In this document: piece by piece, positions 12,041 to 23,401 of the stretch | Layout of the letters: each line of letters opens with the position of its first letter | Numbering within the stretch: the first letter of the stretch is position 1 | DNA from: Silene noctiflora | Lineage: Eukaryota > Streptophyta > Magnoliopsida > Caryophyllales > Caryophyllaceae | Direction of reading: 5' to 3' | Assembly (NCBI GenBank): GCA_009801015.1 | Contig: VHZZ01003050.1 | Span: 69,446 to 106,820, forward strand | Length of the DNA: 37,375 nt | Program-made: the position numbers and the translations under genes | The notes under the pieces: generated by a model | Told to the model about the DNA's origin: nothing | Seen by the model: the letters and a program-made list of their open reading frames with translations, nothing else | Database searches by the model: none

Positions 12041-12422
12041 GAGTAAATTGGATTTTACCTCTTTTGAAATCAAATTTTTTAAAATTACTCCCTTTTGAAA
12101 CATTTTGTTAAAATTACTCTCTCTTAAGTTACATTTTTTGCTAAAATTTGTCTCAAACTCCACTTTTAAGTGACCTATTTCGTCTGTTTTTGAACTTATT
12201 CTGTTTGTACCTTAGTCAATCTATAGTTTGAAAGGTATTATTATATAGACAAATGTAGGGGGAGTTCAAAAACAGGGGAAATAAGTCAACTTAAATTGAA
12301 GTTTTGAAACAATTTTAGAAAAAAAAAATGCAATTTAAGGGAGTAATTTTAGCAAAAAAAATGCAACTTAAGGAGTAATTTAAAAAAAAAAAAATTCAAA
12401 GGGAGTAAAATTTAATTTACTC
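12041..12422. mobile_element. Fold-back MITE with perfect 9-bp target duplication (Mutator-like)
   Basis: Two arms of about 160 bp (12041-12200 and 12262-12422) are imperfect reverse complements of each other. Left end GAGTAAATTGGATTTTACC; right end as complement GAGTAAATTAAATTTTACTCC-like (GAGTAAATT is shared exactly). The element is bracketed by the perfect direct repeat TTTATCTTA (12032-12040 and 12423-12431). A 9-bp duplication with long terminal inverted repeats is typical of Mutator-like MITEs. It has no coding sequence. It ends about 130 bp upstream of the AOC TATA box. Confidence 0.8.
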
Positions 12423-12553
12423 TTTATCTTATTTATACAAATGAGATGATACTTTATCAGTCTTAAACTCGAGACGAATTTGTGCTCTATTATATGGCCC
12501 AATTCACAACCAATAATGTCCCTCATACACACTTGCAACATCATCATCATCCC

Positions 12554-12563
12554 TTTATATAAA
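12554..12563 (+). promoter_or_regulatory. AOC TATA box
   Basis: The sequence TTATATAAAC lies about 112 nt upstream of the AOC start codon. The stretch between them is A/C/T-rich with no intervening ATG, as expected for a plant 5' UTR. This is a strong TATA consensus. Confidence 0.7.
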
Positions 12564-12674
12564 CATACCTTTTCCTCAACCATTTTCATCAATTTGATTA
12601 ATCATCATCAATATTACTTCAAAACTATTCCAAATATACATTTCCTCTAATTTTTCTTAATCAAATTTAAAAAA

Positions 12675-15424
12675 ATGGCTTCATCAACAACATCTATGTC
12701 TTCCATGAAAACTTTCTCTTCATTTAATTTAAATTCTCAAAAATTACCAATTTCTTCAATTTCACTTAATCCAAACATTTTATCTTCTAAAATTTCCAAT
12801 CCTTTTTCATCTCAAACTCTAAAAACAACTAATTTTACTACCACCAAGAACTTCAACAAGCCTAATTCACTAACTCAAATTCAAGCTCTTGCTCAAGATT
12901 CTCGACCTAGTAAGTTAATCCACCATCTTTTTTTTTAATCAAATCATTTGTTTACCTTTTACCTTCGTTGTCAGGAGTATTTTAATTAAAGGTAAACAAA
13001 TGATTTGTACGGAAGGAGTAATATTATGTATATCCTATGTTTTTAAAGCTTTGTGATTTAGATTATTGTGTAGATTGGTTAATGCTTGGTAGTTAAGCTC
13101 TTATTGTGAAAATTTGTGTTAAATTTTAAAACGGATCTGGATCACAACCAAATGTAGAGTCCACATTACAAGTCAGACATCGACAATTTTTACCCAAGTT
13201 TTTATGGTTATTTAATTTATGAATTACTAGTGTAAATCCCGTACATAAATGCACGGTTTTTTTAGATCGGGATGTTAGAGAACTTAACAAATAAAGAATT
13301 TAAATATTTACACAATAATAAATATTAAGTTCAAATGTGAATATATATTTATTCGTAAGTTTATAGTATTAGAAGTTTATAGTATTGCAAAATGACCTAT
13401 ACAAAATGCTATTAATTATGGAGTAGGGATTTGTTGTAATGCAATCATGTTTCATAGATAGACTATATAAATCAGATGTAAAGCCCAACTTAATTAATGG
13501 CAACTAATAGAAATTGGTTTTTGTAGCCCATTATTCTTAGGTGATTTATAATCTTAAAAAGGGCTGAACTATGAGAAATATAACTTTAGCGGGAAAACTA
13601 AGAGAATCTTTTATTCTCTTAGTAGTAAGGGAGATTTTAGTTGATCTAACAGGAAGTATTCCTTGTGACGAGTATATCCGTCACAAAAATCGAGTGCCTA
13701 AGGAGTTACAAATTGTTTGTATTTATCTAGCCATGTGCGTAGTATTTGACTCGTTATATATGAATATTGTATGTCATAATTGAGAATTTTCGAAGTCTTT
13801 TAACAATAGAAGATACAATCTGTCTTGCTTGTGACGGTCACAAGCCCACCTGCCCTTACACTTGCAAACTTGTCTCACGTCACAAGCTTGTGACGGATTT
13901 AGCCCGTTACAAATGAGAATTTGTGTAGAAGACAAGGCATTACACCAAAAAAAAAAGTTGGGTAAGAGTAGGACCTTAGTAACTTTATGAATTATTGTTG
14001 TGGTTATTTTCATGGCTAATAATAATAATGACTAATGAGTCGGCTCGAAATCGACTTGTTGGTCGAATTTATTAGGATATTAAACCATTGATTGAGTTTC
14101 AGCCACAAACGTAAACTTTTTGTTAAAGTTATATACTTATGTATAGCCGGATGATTTTAACTTTTAAGGTCTCGAGTTTAAATCTCACAAGTGAGAGAGC
14201 GTGTGTATTATCCACTCTTCAAATCCAAATTCTTGGACTTTCTCCAAGGGGGAGGGGGAGTATTAGTATGTTACTTATACCATTGGCGGGCTTCTATCAG
14301 CTTAAGATTTTGATTAAGATAATTGTTAATCATAGCCAAGGTCTTTTAAGGTTAAGAGTAGCAATGTTAATGGATTTGGTGTTTCAAGGATCCTAAGATA
14401 TTGTCACGGTATTTTCTATGTAAGACGGTCTTATACTATGAGACGGTCCCATCTTATAAAAACACAACTTATGTGTTAGCACTGAACAAACTTTTCATAA
14501 AAATGACCATTTCACACTATGAAACCGTTTTATTCTAAAATTTGTGTAGTCGTCAAGGATTAATACTACATCGATTCGATTATTTAGGATTATTGAGACA
14601 ATTAGGTGCTTAGATCGAGATTTGTGCTATAACATGTTCGATAACAAAGATTCTTTTATGACTCTAAACTTTGTTTGAGAGCACCATATAATATTAAAGT
14701 CTTCATTGAGGAAGTGATAATGTTGGAGGGGGTAGGTAACATGGAGGGCTATCTATTAGAGAAGAACTATGTCTCGACTATCGATCATTTGTTTACCTTT
14801 GAACTGTATAATAGAGTAATGATTAATGATTATTGATTACTAATACTTCGTAATGGAATATTTGGTCGTTGTTTAATCGATATAATTTGGAAATGTTCAG
14901 CTAAGGTGCAAGAGCTGTACGTGTACGAGATCAACGAGAGAGACCGAGGCAGCCCAGCATACCTACGCCTGAGTAAAAAAGAGGTGAACTCATTGGGCGA
15001 CCTTGTCCCCTTCTCGAACAAGCTCTATTCCGGTGACCTACAAAAACGTTTAGGCATAACTGCCGGACTATGCATCTTAATCCAGCATGTACCCGAAAAG
15101 AAAGGAGACCGATATGAAGCAACATACAGCTTCTACTTTGGGGACCATGGGCACCTTTCAGTCCAAGGGCCATACTTAACGTACGAGGATACGTTCTTGA
15201 CCGTGACCGGTGGAACGGGTGTGTTTGAAGGAGCTTATGGTAAAGTCAAATTGCAACAATTGATCTTCCCTTTTAAGTTATTCTACACATTTTATTTACA
15301 AGGGATTGCGGATTTGCCTTCCGAGTTGGTGTTCACACCGGTCCCACCTTCCCCGAGTGTTGAACCTTCTGCAGCCGCCAAGGCTTGCGAGCCTAATGCC
15401 GTTATCCCTAACTTCACAAATTAA
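12675..15424 (+). CDS. AOC: Allene oxide cyclase, plastid precursor
   Basis: Allene oxide cyclase converts the unstable allene oxide 12,13-EOT to cis-(+)-OPDA, the stereochemistry-setting step of jasmonate synthesis in plastids. Two exons, 12675-12909 and 14901-15424, join in phase 1 at a GTAAGT donor and a TTCAG acceptor to give 252 aa, the usual length. Residues 1 to about 75 are rich in Ser, Thr, Asn and Lys with few acidic residues, a chloroplast transit peptide. The mature barrel begins near [18 protein letters not shown]. Residues equivalent to the known AtAOC2 active-site positions are present: E88, N90, S96, P97, V114, F116, C136 and Y170 (in QGPYLTYED). The protein ends NFTN, typical of the family. 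The 1,991-nt intron holds several transposon relics. The gene looks intact. A Mutator-like MITE sits close upstream of its promoter, and the next gene converges on it. Confidence 0.96.
12935..13020. mobile_element. Small Stowaway-like hairpin in the AOC intron
   Basis: AAATCATTTGTTTACCTTTT on the left is mirrored by AAAGGTAAACAAATGATTT on the right, making a hairpin of about 85 bp just after exon 1. The right end reads GGAAGGAGTA, similar to Stowaway termini. The left terminus is degraded. Its TATTTTAATTAAAGGTAAAC segment serves as an unoccupied paralogue for the insertion at 26827-27010. Confidence 0.6.
13227..13251 (-). mobile_element. Helitron-like 3' terminus (reverse orientation) in the AOC intron
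   Basis: Reading the minus strand, a stem CCGTGCA...TGTACGG (one mismatch) is followed by ATTTACA and then CTAG, with T next. That is the CTRR|T signature of Helitron ends. It closely resembles the terminus at 24241-24273, so the two are probably one family. The element should extend rightwards, but I could not place its 5' end. Confidence 0.5.
14130..14260 (+). mobile_element. Possible decayed tRNA-derived SINE fragment
   Basis: The strings TAGCCGGATGA and, about 20 nt later, GTCTCGAGTTTAAATCTCA have the spacing and rough shape of tRNA box A and box B. Both deviate from consensus and no tail or target duplication is seen. It lies inside the AOC intron. Evidence is weak. Confidence 0.25.
14417..14530. 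repeat. AGACGGTC-type repeat fragment
   Basis: TAAGACGGTCTTATACTATG and GAGACGGTCCCATC occur in tandem in the AOC intron, followed by sequence with a partial mirror (CACTATGAAACCGTTTTATT). Similar strings are familiar as MITE-derived repeats in Caryophyllales. The element boundaries are unclear. Confidence 0.4.
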
Positions 15425-16235
15425 GGGGATTGTGTCGTAAAGAATTGGAGAATAGTCGTGCCAGTACGAATACCGCTGTTCTCAGGAGGACTATGATTCT
15501 AGTATCGTGCAGACATGAGCATTTTTGTTTTAAGGGACGAATAGTTCGTACTTCGTAGTAGTTATTTTCCGTTGATTACGCATGTAACAAGATTGAGGAG
15601 TGTTTTTTGCCATCGTCGTTTTGACCCGGCTTGCCAAATTATTGTCAAGACGGAAATAGAAATAATGTAGTCTTTGTAATAGAATTGTATGATATTCGTA
15701 TGATGTTTTTATATTCACTGGTATTTCTTATTTTTATGGGGTCGACTTATTTTTATTTTATCGTATTTCTATTTGAAGCTTTATAATAACGCCAAATAAT
15801 AAATCGACAGAATTTTCAGCAAATGAACAGCAAAAGCACGTTTTAAGAATGTAAAAAATGATGAATAAACCAATTAGTAAGGGGGATCACATAGTGGTTC
15901 TGTTTTGTCCGTGTTTTGCTTGCATTTCTGTACTTTTGTGGTCTCTGCACTTTGTGTGGTACCTTTCGTATTGCGTCGACTTGTCTAAATCATCGATTTA
16001 TCAAGAGAAAAAATGTGGTATTGACCTCTCTTAGAACGAGTATAACTGTCTTGAGATTCAAACGAGCCAAACATCATCCTAGTTTTAGGTAGTCAAACAA
16101 TGACAAAATCAAGAAATCACCGCAATAGCCGACAATAGCTGGAAAAAAGGCACTTGAATAAGCATTTGTTAGTTGTACATTCAGAAAACTAGCAGCTATA
16201 TGTATGGAAGCAAAACAAGATCTGTGAAATGTGAG
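15425..16235. other. Convergent 3' flanks of AOC and MAP1
   Basis: The 811 bp between the two stop codons must hold both 3' UTRs. No further exon or mobile element was recognised. On the minus strand AATAAA-like signals occur around 15735-15760, where T-rich ATTTTTATT strings lie, close to where the AOC transcript may also end. The transcripts may therefore overlap, which sequence alone cannot decide. Confidence 0.5.
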
Positions 16236-19200
16236 CTAAAATCTGGTTAAGATTTCAGAACCTGTCTTTGTAATCAAAATGGAGTGTTCAAACTGTGCTG
16301 CAGGCTCACCATCCGCCGTGACTGTAGTCCATTTATCGGGCCATGTTATATAGTCGGTTGTCCCCATCGTCAAGATCGGTTCTGCACTCGGGAACAAAAT
16401 TTGTTTAGAAATTAACCTATACGGCTATACCGTCGATTTTCTTCACTGTATAGGCAACATTGATACGGAAACAAAGCACGATCACTATGTATATTGGTAT
16501 GTTTCTCTGACTCGAGAAGAAGTATCGATACATGGTGTAAATCCAACTATCCAAGTCTCACTCTCATATCCATCTCTGAAAGACTTAAACTTTGAGAGTC
16601 GAGTGCCAGACATGGGTATACGACTAAAAGGAGGTAATATGAGAAGTCATAAAATGGCACAAACGGAGCTCAAGACGAACAATCACCAAGAGAGACAAAT
16701 ACTGCCATGGACAGGCAGAGTTCATTGAATATGAACTAATGAAAGGGGTTCCCAGTTCAGTATGCATGAATGTAAGATTATATATGCACATGTTAAATTT
16801 GCAGAAAGCAAGCATTAAAAAGCAATAAAACATTTGAGTCGGAAATTGATACTCACCAATTGTAAATGTCATGCCTTCAAGCATCTCACCTGGATAGTCA
16901 TTTTCTGACAGTATATCCCAAGCAAAATCAGCTGCTAGACAGTAATACACTTGTTTTTAAATTATTATTTAGCAAACTACAGTAAAGGGTAACATGATTT
17001 CGTGTTAATTACAACCTCGATGGCTCCATCCCATATATATTGTCCTCTTTTTGCTTTGCGGTCGACTTATACTACAATCTTCCAGATATATGTAGTAGAA
17101 GTACAGTATCAAACTTTTTACGAACTACTCCATATTTTATTAATCAAAATAAATATTTGCAAATTATTGTTTCGAAAATGTTGCGACTATTTGTATATAT
17201 TGAGAACATAGCGGCCAAAGTTGAATGTTGAACTGAAATGGACAATATAAATAGAATGGGACTTAACCATTGATCTAGATGACGTTGCTTACTAGTTGCA
17301 GACGCCAGCACGGAAGTACCAACTCATAATGTAAAGGCCTAATACTTACTATGATGGTATATAAACGGCTCAGAATGAAACAGAGTCCCAACACCATGGC
17401 CTACGAAACGTCCCGCCACACTGTAGTTATGCTTTTCTGCATGCTCACTGAAATAAACATTTTGAAACAATGCTAAAAATCAACAGAAACAAGATCAGGT
17501 GGGTGTGAAACACACAATGTATCTCAGAATCAACACAGAGCTTCTTAAGAAATAATACAAACCAAAAGCTCCCTCTAACCCACGCCAAATTTCTACTTCC
17601 CATCTCGTGTAAACCCATGAGAGTACATGTTTCATTACTCCCTCTATTCAAACCAGCAACTGCAGTGCAGCAGTGCCAAAATATGTTACTCATACTTGGT
17701 TACAGATATCATATAAGTTACATATTGAAGTGGTCAAGCTCGGTGTAACTCAAATTTAAACACAGGGATTATGTTCTAATATGAGGGTAAAAGTAAATTA
17801 ATATGTCTCAAGTCTCAACCTTAGACACATTGCCAGACTTTTGAACATATTACTCAACATTAGAGACATGGCTCAAGGCTCAAACCCAGCCAGCTGTGAT
17901 AAGCTAACCATTGTTTTCATATTTTCAGGTATTTGACTGGAAAGTAAACCAGCCTGTCTCACTCAATATCACCTAGTCCAAAGTCAAAGTCAGCAGCCGA
18001 TATCAAAAACTTCTCTTGGGCATCCTATTATTTCACTTTCACCTCAGAGTTTTTTAGGGGCTATTAAGAGAGTAAGCGCAACACCATCGTTTGATAAGAT
18101 AGCAGTAATAGCTTGCATTATGACATCATAAACTTCATTCAAGTATGCTTCTTCAGAAAAAGATAACCTCAGAACTCCAGTATTAAAATTATTTTAATAT
18201 GGACTGAAAATTAGATAATTTCGAGATCAACTGCCTTTTAAACTACAATGGGAATACGAGTCAGATCAATAACTGCTAACTTAAGCCGATTTGCAACAAA
18301 ATAAAGATCTCAATGCGTGTGTTTTAGTGGTTTACAAGGAGACACATGAGGAGTACTGATGCATGTGAATTTTCAACCCTGGTCTTCACTAGGGATGGCA
18401 ATGGATCCCGGATCCTGTCCAGATCCTAAGGGCCGGATCTGGATCTCAATATTTTGGATCCAATGGATATGGATATGGATCGGATCCATATATATAAAAA
18501 CGGATCCGGATATGGATCCATATGGTCGAGATCTAGATCCTACCCTAGATCCATATTTATCNAATTTTAAAATGAAATTTAAAAAATGTGTTACAGAAAT
18601 AGTTAAATTATATTATTTTCTTAAAGTTTTTCATATANTAAGTTATGATTTCTTTCTCACTAACATGTTTCAATTGCAAAAATTTCTTTGTTATCGCTAC
18701 TGTATTTTATGAAACTTTATTTCGATATCTTGACAACTTTATTTTTGACATTTGTAGTCTAATATAAAAAAAATAGTATGGTAAGTTGTAATACTCCCTC
18801 AAAATTCATATGTTCTTCCTATTTCATTAAAATACTATTCAAATATAATAGAGAAATGAGAATAACATATATATTTGGAGGGAGTATAATCCAAAAAACA
18901 GTATTTTAATATTTCAAAAATNNTTTTGTTATCGTAAAATGGATACGGGATAGATCNAGATCCAGTCCATATCCTGAGGATCTGGATATGGATCTGAGAA
19001 TTTCAGACCCTGTGGATATGGACCGGATCTGGATCCACTATAGGCATAAGGATTTGGATCTGGATCCTATAGGACCCTATCCAGATCCTATCCATTGCCA
19101 TCCCTAGGTAGTAGCCTCTAACAACAGATAATGAAGAGAACCTTCTGTCGTCGCTGCTTCCCCTCTAATGCAAATTCATATAGCTATCCCAGTGGCAAGG

Positions 19201-22200
19201 TCTATCCAAAGACCATACTACATCCAAATACAAGTATTGCATAACAAATACACAGGATACGGCGTGTATAATCAATCTGGAGGTACAAAAAATATGTATC
19301 GAGCATATGCATACTTTGTTAACCATGTACCCAGAGGTTTTTACCTACGCCATTGCACGTCTCCTTTGAATATCCGCACACAATAAGTCGAAACTCAAGA
19401 ACCCAAAGTACACACACTTGCTCGCTTTGGTTATGAGACTATGGCAGTATGGATACGTATCATAACTTAACTCAAGGCTCCTTACAGAACACCACACTAG
19501 ATCTAGACACAAGCAATGAATTCTACTGGTAATCATAAGAGCCTCTTCGCCAAACTAGGCAATGACCAACGCCTAATAGCATTACCAACAAGAAGTCTCT
19601 AATAGATATAATTGAGAAACATGTTGCCGTCTCCCCTTAGAAAGGAGTTAAAAGCCTTTCAAGGACATGTTCAGAAACAATCTGAATGGACAGTATACAG
19701 AGAAGAAGATATAGAAGATACCTGATTTTCTTCCCAATTTCTTTGAAACTGACACCATCTTTGCATACAGCTATTCCTTTCTCTAAGCATTCTTCCGTCA
19801 CCTGATCAAGAAGCGTAATAGATCTTCTATTAAAAATAAACTACACCAAGATGGTATTAAAACAACCCAGAAACAAGACATCTAAAAAAAGAACTATATA
19901 GAAGACTTCCAACAGGATATTTTAAATGTAGAATAGTGAATTACGAGCTCTCAGAGATCTGTAACCTTTCAATATCTTTCCTGAACATCAATCAAACCAG
20001 TAAAACTGAAAGCAACTATGGGATCTATTTGCATTTGGAGAAAACAGAGAAGAATACTCTACCTTTACGAGCTTTTTCATCGGTTCACTGACATTGCCAC
20101 AAAGATATGTCTTTGATGTATCTCCGTGATAACCCTAGTACCGTAGAAAGCAACCAAGCATATCAGATTGAGGGGCCAGTATGTTAGATTACCCTCTTCG
20201 GTTTATAATAAGATGCCAAATGACCAATAAAATTAGTGTATTTCATAAAAGTGGGATCCGCTCTGTAACCAGGCCACTCTCCATACTTTTACATCACCAT
20301 GTAGAATGGGATGAGCATAAATCAGAAAGATACTGTGGGAGCTTTAGTAAGAGGTACAATGGCATTAAATGACTGGATGAAGATTAAGATTCCAGAAGAA
20401 AGGACGAACTCCTTCACATTATCTAGAAAAGTACAGCAACTACCGACATTCATCATACAAGAAGTGAATGCTTGATAGATGACAACAACGGTCTGTATCC
20501 ACAAGATTGTTTCAGAAAAACAAATAAAATAAGCACCAATCACCATTCAAACTAATCACCCTTAAGGCTTACTTGGATTTGGATGCAACTGTGTAATTGT
20601 CATGGGGGTTATGGGAGGAAAAACAAGGAGACATAGGGGGCAGTATTGATGGCGGACAGCAGAAGAAGATGAAGATACGGTAATAGCTACCTCATCAAAG
20701 GGGTATTGATGACCCACACCTTCCCTTTAGGATAATGCATTACAATTTACAATCATGTTGGGAATAATAGTGTCTCCACTACCCTTCATCCTCCCTTCAC
20801 CAACCTTTATCTTTGCTTTACCACCATCAGTCCATCACTCCCCTCCTTTTATCCTTGATCATGACCTCCATTACACATGCAACATTAAACCCCAATCCAA
20901 GCACGTGTTAAATGCAACACCATTTTTCTTTAGGAGGAGATGAGTGGGAAATCATATTTCTAATATCCTTCAGGTGTATCCACTTGACATAAAGTGAAGT
21001 GTTTATGTGCACAAAGCCTGCTTTGAAATCTTGAAATCTACCAGAACTTCACCGCTTTAAACCTTACATATAAGACGGGACTGGGGCACAGAACCCTTCA
21101 ATCAGCCATAGTCTAGAGCTAGGTGACCTCCTGACTACAAATTAATCCAAAAAGAAACTGGAAATCCCACACATTGCCACCCTCTCATCCAGTACCAGTT
21201 TGCCATTTTGACAATAGACGAAGCTAGAAGTCTAGAACCGCAACCGCTAAAATATGAACATTAACATACGAGAAACAGGTGCATTGCACTCGAGGGTGTC
21301 AAAGATTAAAAAGGTCTCAAGTTCTTGGCCATCTAGGATTATTGCCATTTTAGTTATGAAGTATGAAAGCTACAATCTTCAATTTATATATTCAAGACAC
21401 GAGTGATAAAGGATGAAGTACTTACATTTAAATATACAGTCACATCGATGTTGATTATGTCTCCATCCTGCGGTTGGGAACCAAATGTTTATCAGAAGTT
21501 GAAGACAGACGAAATGAATACTGGAACAGAAAAGGGTTATTTACTACAGTCAATGAACCTGTAGTTGACGAGAGTCGGGTATCCCATGGCACATGCACTC
21601 ATTAACAGATGTACATACACTCTTCGGAAATCCACCATAGCCTAGAGGCGAAGGATATGCTCCATTGTCAACAATCATCTGGTGCACTGCTTTGTCAATT
21701 TCATCAGTGGTCACCGAGGGCTGGTAAATTCAATAAAGATGCAACATGTTACAGGTTTGTCTAGGATAATCCTCCTGGACAAAAAGCTTCTAAATGTAAA
21801 TATCATGCTCCTTAGAGCCCTAGGAGCATGCGACGCAAGGTGCTACCAGCCTACCATCTAAATTCACAAACAAGTCTAGTCCAATTCCCTTGAAAGATAA
21901 CAAGGATCGTGTTCCATATCATGGATTTAAATTTGGGAGCGCCTTGACACTTGAATACTGAGCTACCAGGTCAGCGGAATAAAGACGCTAAATTTTGAGC
22001 AAGAAATCCCTAACCAGAAATCCCACTTTAAGAAGTAAATTTTACAAAAATTTAGATGTCTCACCCTAACCAAAGTACCAGCGTAATCTAAGACACGGGC
22101 AGCAAGTTCACATGCCTTCCTCATACGAGCAATACCTTCAGAATCGTGCATCTGATATACACTGGAGAGTTCTGGCATTTCTAAGGAACCTACATAAGGA

Positions 22201-22599
22201 GGTTTTAGTATATGATCGGGAACAGGAAGAGTGGGTGATACTTTTCCTTGCCTTAATGGAGGTCCTCTTTTGGTTGTAGCTAGGAGTTCCCTCTCTCTAC
22301 ACACGTAATAGAATAGTTAGTCGAGCGTCCAGAAGAAACATAACCTAAAAGGTCCTTACCTCACAAAAAATAAAAGAAATGGAGATCTACATAAAATTGT
22401 CTTCACAATTGCAGCCTATATGAAGTACTCACAATTTGTCTAAGATATGAAGGGTAGGAGTGTAGGACCATACGACCATAGGAGGGGAGAAAAGCACGAG
22501 GGAAATTTGACTAAGGCTGGTTACTTTAGATATGTCCACTCCCCACAAATTCCTCCATCCAAACAAGGGCTTTAAGAGCATGCAAGGCTACAATTACAG

Positions 22600-22638
<39 letters not shown>

Positions 22639-23401
22639 AACTCTATCAATCCTAATCCCGGACTTGTCACTAACTCTATCTACATTGCCATGGCATTGAC
22701 CATGTTAGATGAATGTCAGACATCAATAACCACTCTGCAGAATCTGAACCAACCATCGATATAAGCTGAACTATTCCGAGACCAAAGTTTACACACACAA
22801 TTACACAAACACAGATAGGGCTCTATGTGGATGGTATCAAGAACATATTTCCATTGCCAGAGAAGCCATTTGGTTCTCAGTTATCATGAAACATATCAGT
22901 CAATGAGTTCTTTACGCAATTTTCATTCATGGTCATTCCAAAACGACCTCTTTGGGTTTCTAACACAAGGGTAGGGCTGCGTACAACCGGCCTCTCGAGG
23001 CACTAAGGTAATGTTACTGCTGATCAGGATTCGAACTCCGTATCCATCAGTCCACCACTACATATAGTCCAACCTTTGAATTAACAACACAATTGTATAG
23101 TAATCCTTCCGTCTCATTCATTTGTTTATGCAAAAAATATAAAAGGTAAACAAACGATTGAGACGAAGATAGTACAATTGAAAACAAAAAGTTACCTTCT
23201 TGCAAAAACTACCATCCCTTTTCTGGACCCACCTATAAATTCAATTAAAAATTGATTTTTCAATAAATAATGAGAAAATAACTAAAAAAAAAATATGAAA
23301 ATGGGAAATTTAAATGTACCAGATTGAAGGGAAAAGTGTGGCAAGGATTCCCCAAGAAAGGAAGATGAGGGCTTTAATGGAGTGTGTGCAGAGATAGCCA
23401 T
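16236..23401 (-). CDS. MAP1B: Methionine aminopeptidase type 1, organellar (MAP1B-like)
   Basis: This metalloprotease removes the initiator methionine from plastid (and possibly mitochondrial) proteins after deformylation. Ten minus-strand exons join in frame to 332 aa: 23401-23320, 23232-23196, 22296-22065, 21720-21559, 21467-21426, 20134-20063, 19801-19722, 17447-17350, 16904-16857 and 16381-16236. The N-terminus ([15 protein letters not shown]...) is Ser-rich, like an organelle targeting peptide. [17 protein letters not shown] precedes the catalytic domain. The five metal ligands are all present: D179 (NIDVTVY), D190 (HGDTS), H253 (GHGVG), E285 (TIEP) and E316 (QFEHS); H162 (MCHGIPD) matches the substrate-contacting histidine. 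The protein is slightly shorter than Arabidopsis MAP1B because of a short leader, so a further upstream start cannot be excluded. The introns have accumulated several MITEs and a SINE; the largest, intron 7, is 2,274 nt. I judge the gene intact. Confidence 0.93.
18390..19106. mobile_element. Non-autonomous hAT-like element in MAP1 intron 7
   Basis: The termini TAGGGATGGCAATGGAT (18390-18406) and its exact complement ATCCATTGCCATCCCTA (19090-19106) define a 717-bp element. The ends resemble hAT/Ac termini (TAGGGATGAAA in Ac). Both subterminal regions are built of degenerate GGATCC/GGATAT/GGATCTGGAT strings. No 8-bp target duplication is evident in the flanks, and there is no transposase. The interior is AT-rich, contains five Ns and hosts a nested Stowaway-like MITE. 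Confidence 0.75.
18794..18884. mobile_element. Stowaway-like MITE nested in the hAT-like element
   Basis: The element starts CTCCCTCAAAATTCATATGT. The complement of its end starts CTCCCTCCAAATATATATGT. The arms stay similar over about 35 bp. TA dinucleotides flank it (18792-18793 and 18885-18886). At 91 bp it is short but has both termini. It inserted after the host hAT-like element. Confidence 0.75.
20565..20907. mobile_element. Harbinger-like MITE in MAP1 intron 5
   Basis: GGCTTACTTGGATTTGG...GTGTAATTGTCATGG on the left is mirrored on the right by the complement strings GTGCTTGGATTGGGG and GTGTAATGGAGGTCATG. TTA trinucleotides lie at both edges (20562-20564 and 20908-20910), fitting the 3-bp TWA duplication of PIF/Harbinger elements. 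The interior shows no coding sequence. The termini are imperfect, so the superfamily is tentative. Confidence 0.5.
22600..22637. repeat. Poly(A) tract of 38 bp in MAP1 intron 3 region
   Basis: An uninterrupted run of 38 adenines lies in the second intron of the minus-strand MAP1 gene. No SINE or retrocopy body could be recognised upstream of it. The length may be affected by sequencing slippage. Confidence 0.8.
22920..23075 (-). mobile_element. SINE relic with Angio-domain-like 3' region
   Basis: On the minus strand, a box-B-like GGAGTTCGAATCC is followed by GTTGTACGCAGCCCTACCC and AAAGAGGTCGTTTTGGAATG. This order resembles the 3' 'Angio-domain' shared by many plant SINEs (TACGCAGCCTTACCCTT...GAGGCTGTTTC). 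Box A is weak (TGGTGGACTGATGG), and neither a tail nor a target duplication was found. It lies in MAP1 intron 2. Confidence 0.55.
23101..23174. mobile_element. Short Stowaway-like hairpin in MAP1 intron 2
   Basis: CCTTCCGTCTCATTCATTTG is mirrored about 40 bp on by CAAACGATTGAGACGAAG, giving a ~74-bp hairpin that ends near TA dinucleotides. It shares the ATTTGTTTAC core with the hairpin at 12935-13020. It ends about 20 bp from the exon 2 donor (exon 2 is 23196-23232). Confidence 0.6.

Larger units (their letters stand above)
9841..12674. other. Spacer between the ALY and AOC genes
   Basis: About 2.8 kb holds no gene but several small mobile elements and a 40-bp tandem duplication, listed separately. 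Possible cis sites for the downstream AOC gene are a G-box CACGTG (10930-10935) and the palindrome TGACGTCA (11660-11667). G-boxes bind MYC2-type regulators of jasmonate genes, but these sites lie 1.0-1.75 kb upstream, so a role is speculative. Confidence 0.5.

Noticed and set aside
14830-15173. Minus-strand open frames across AOC exon 2
   Set aside because: They are antisense shadows of the AOC coding frame.
18359-18712. 117-codon open frame rich in Asp, Pro and Ile/Trp repeats
   Set aside because: It is the translation of the GGATnn repeats of the hAT-like element, includes Ns and has no domain.
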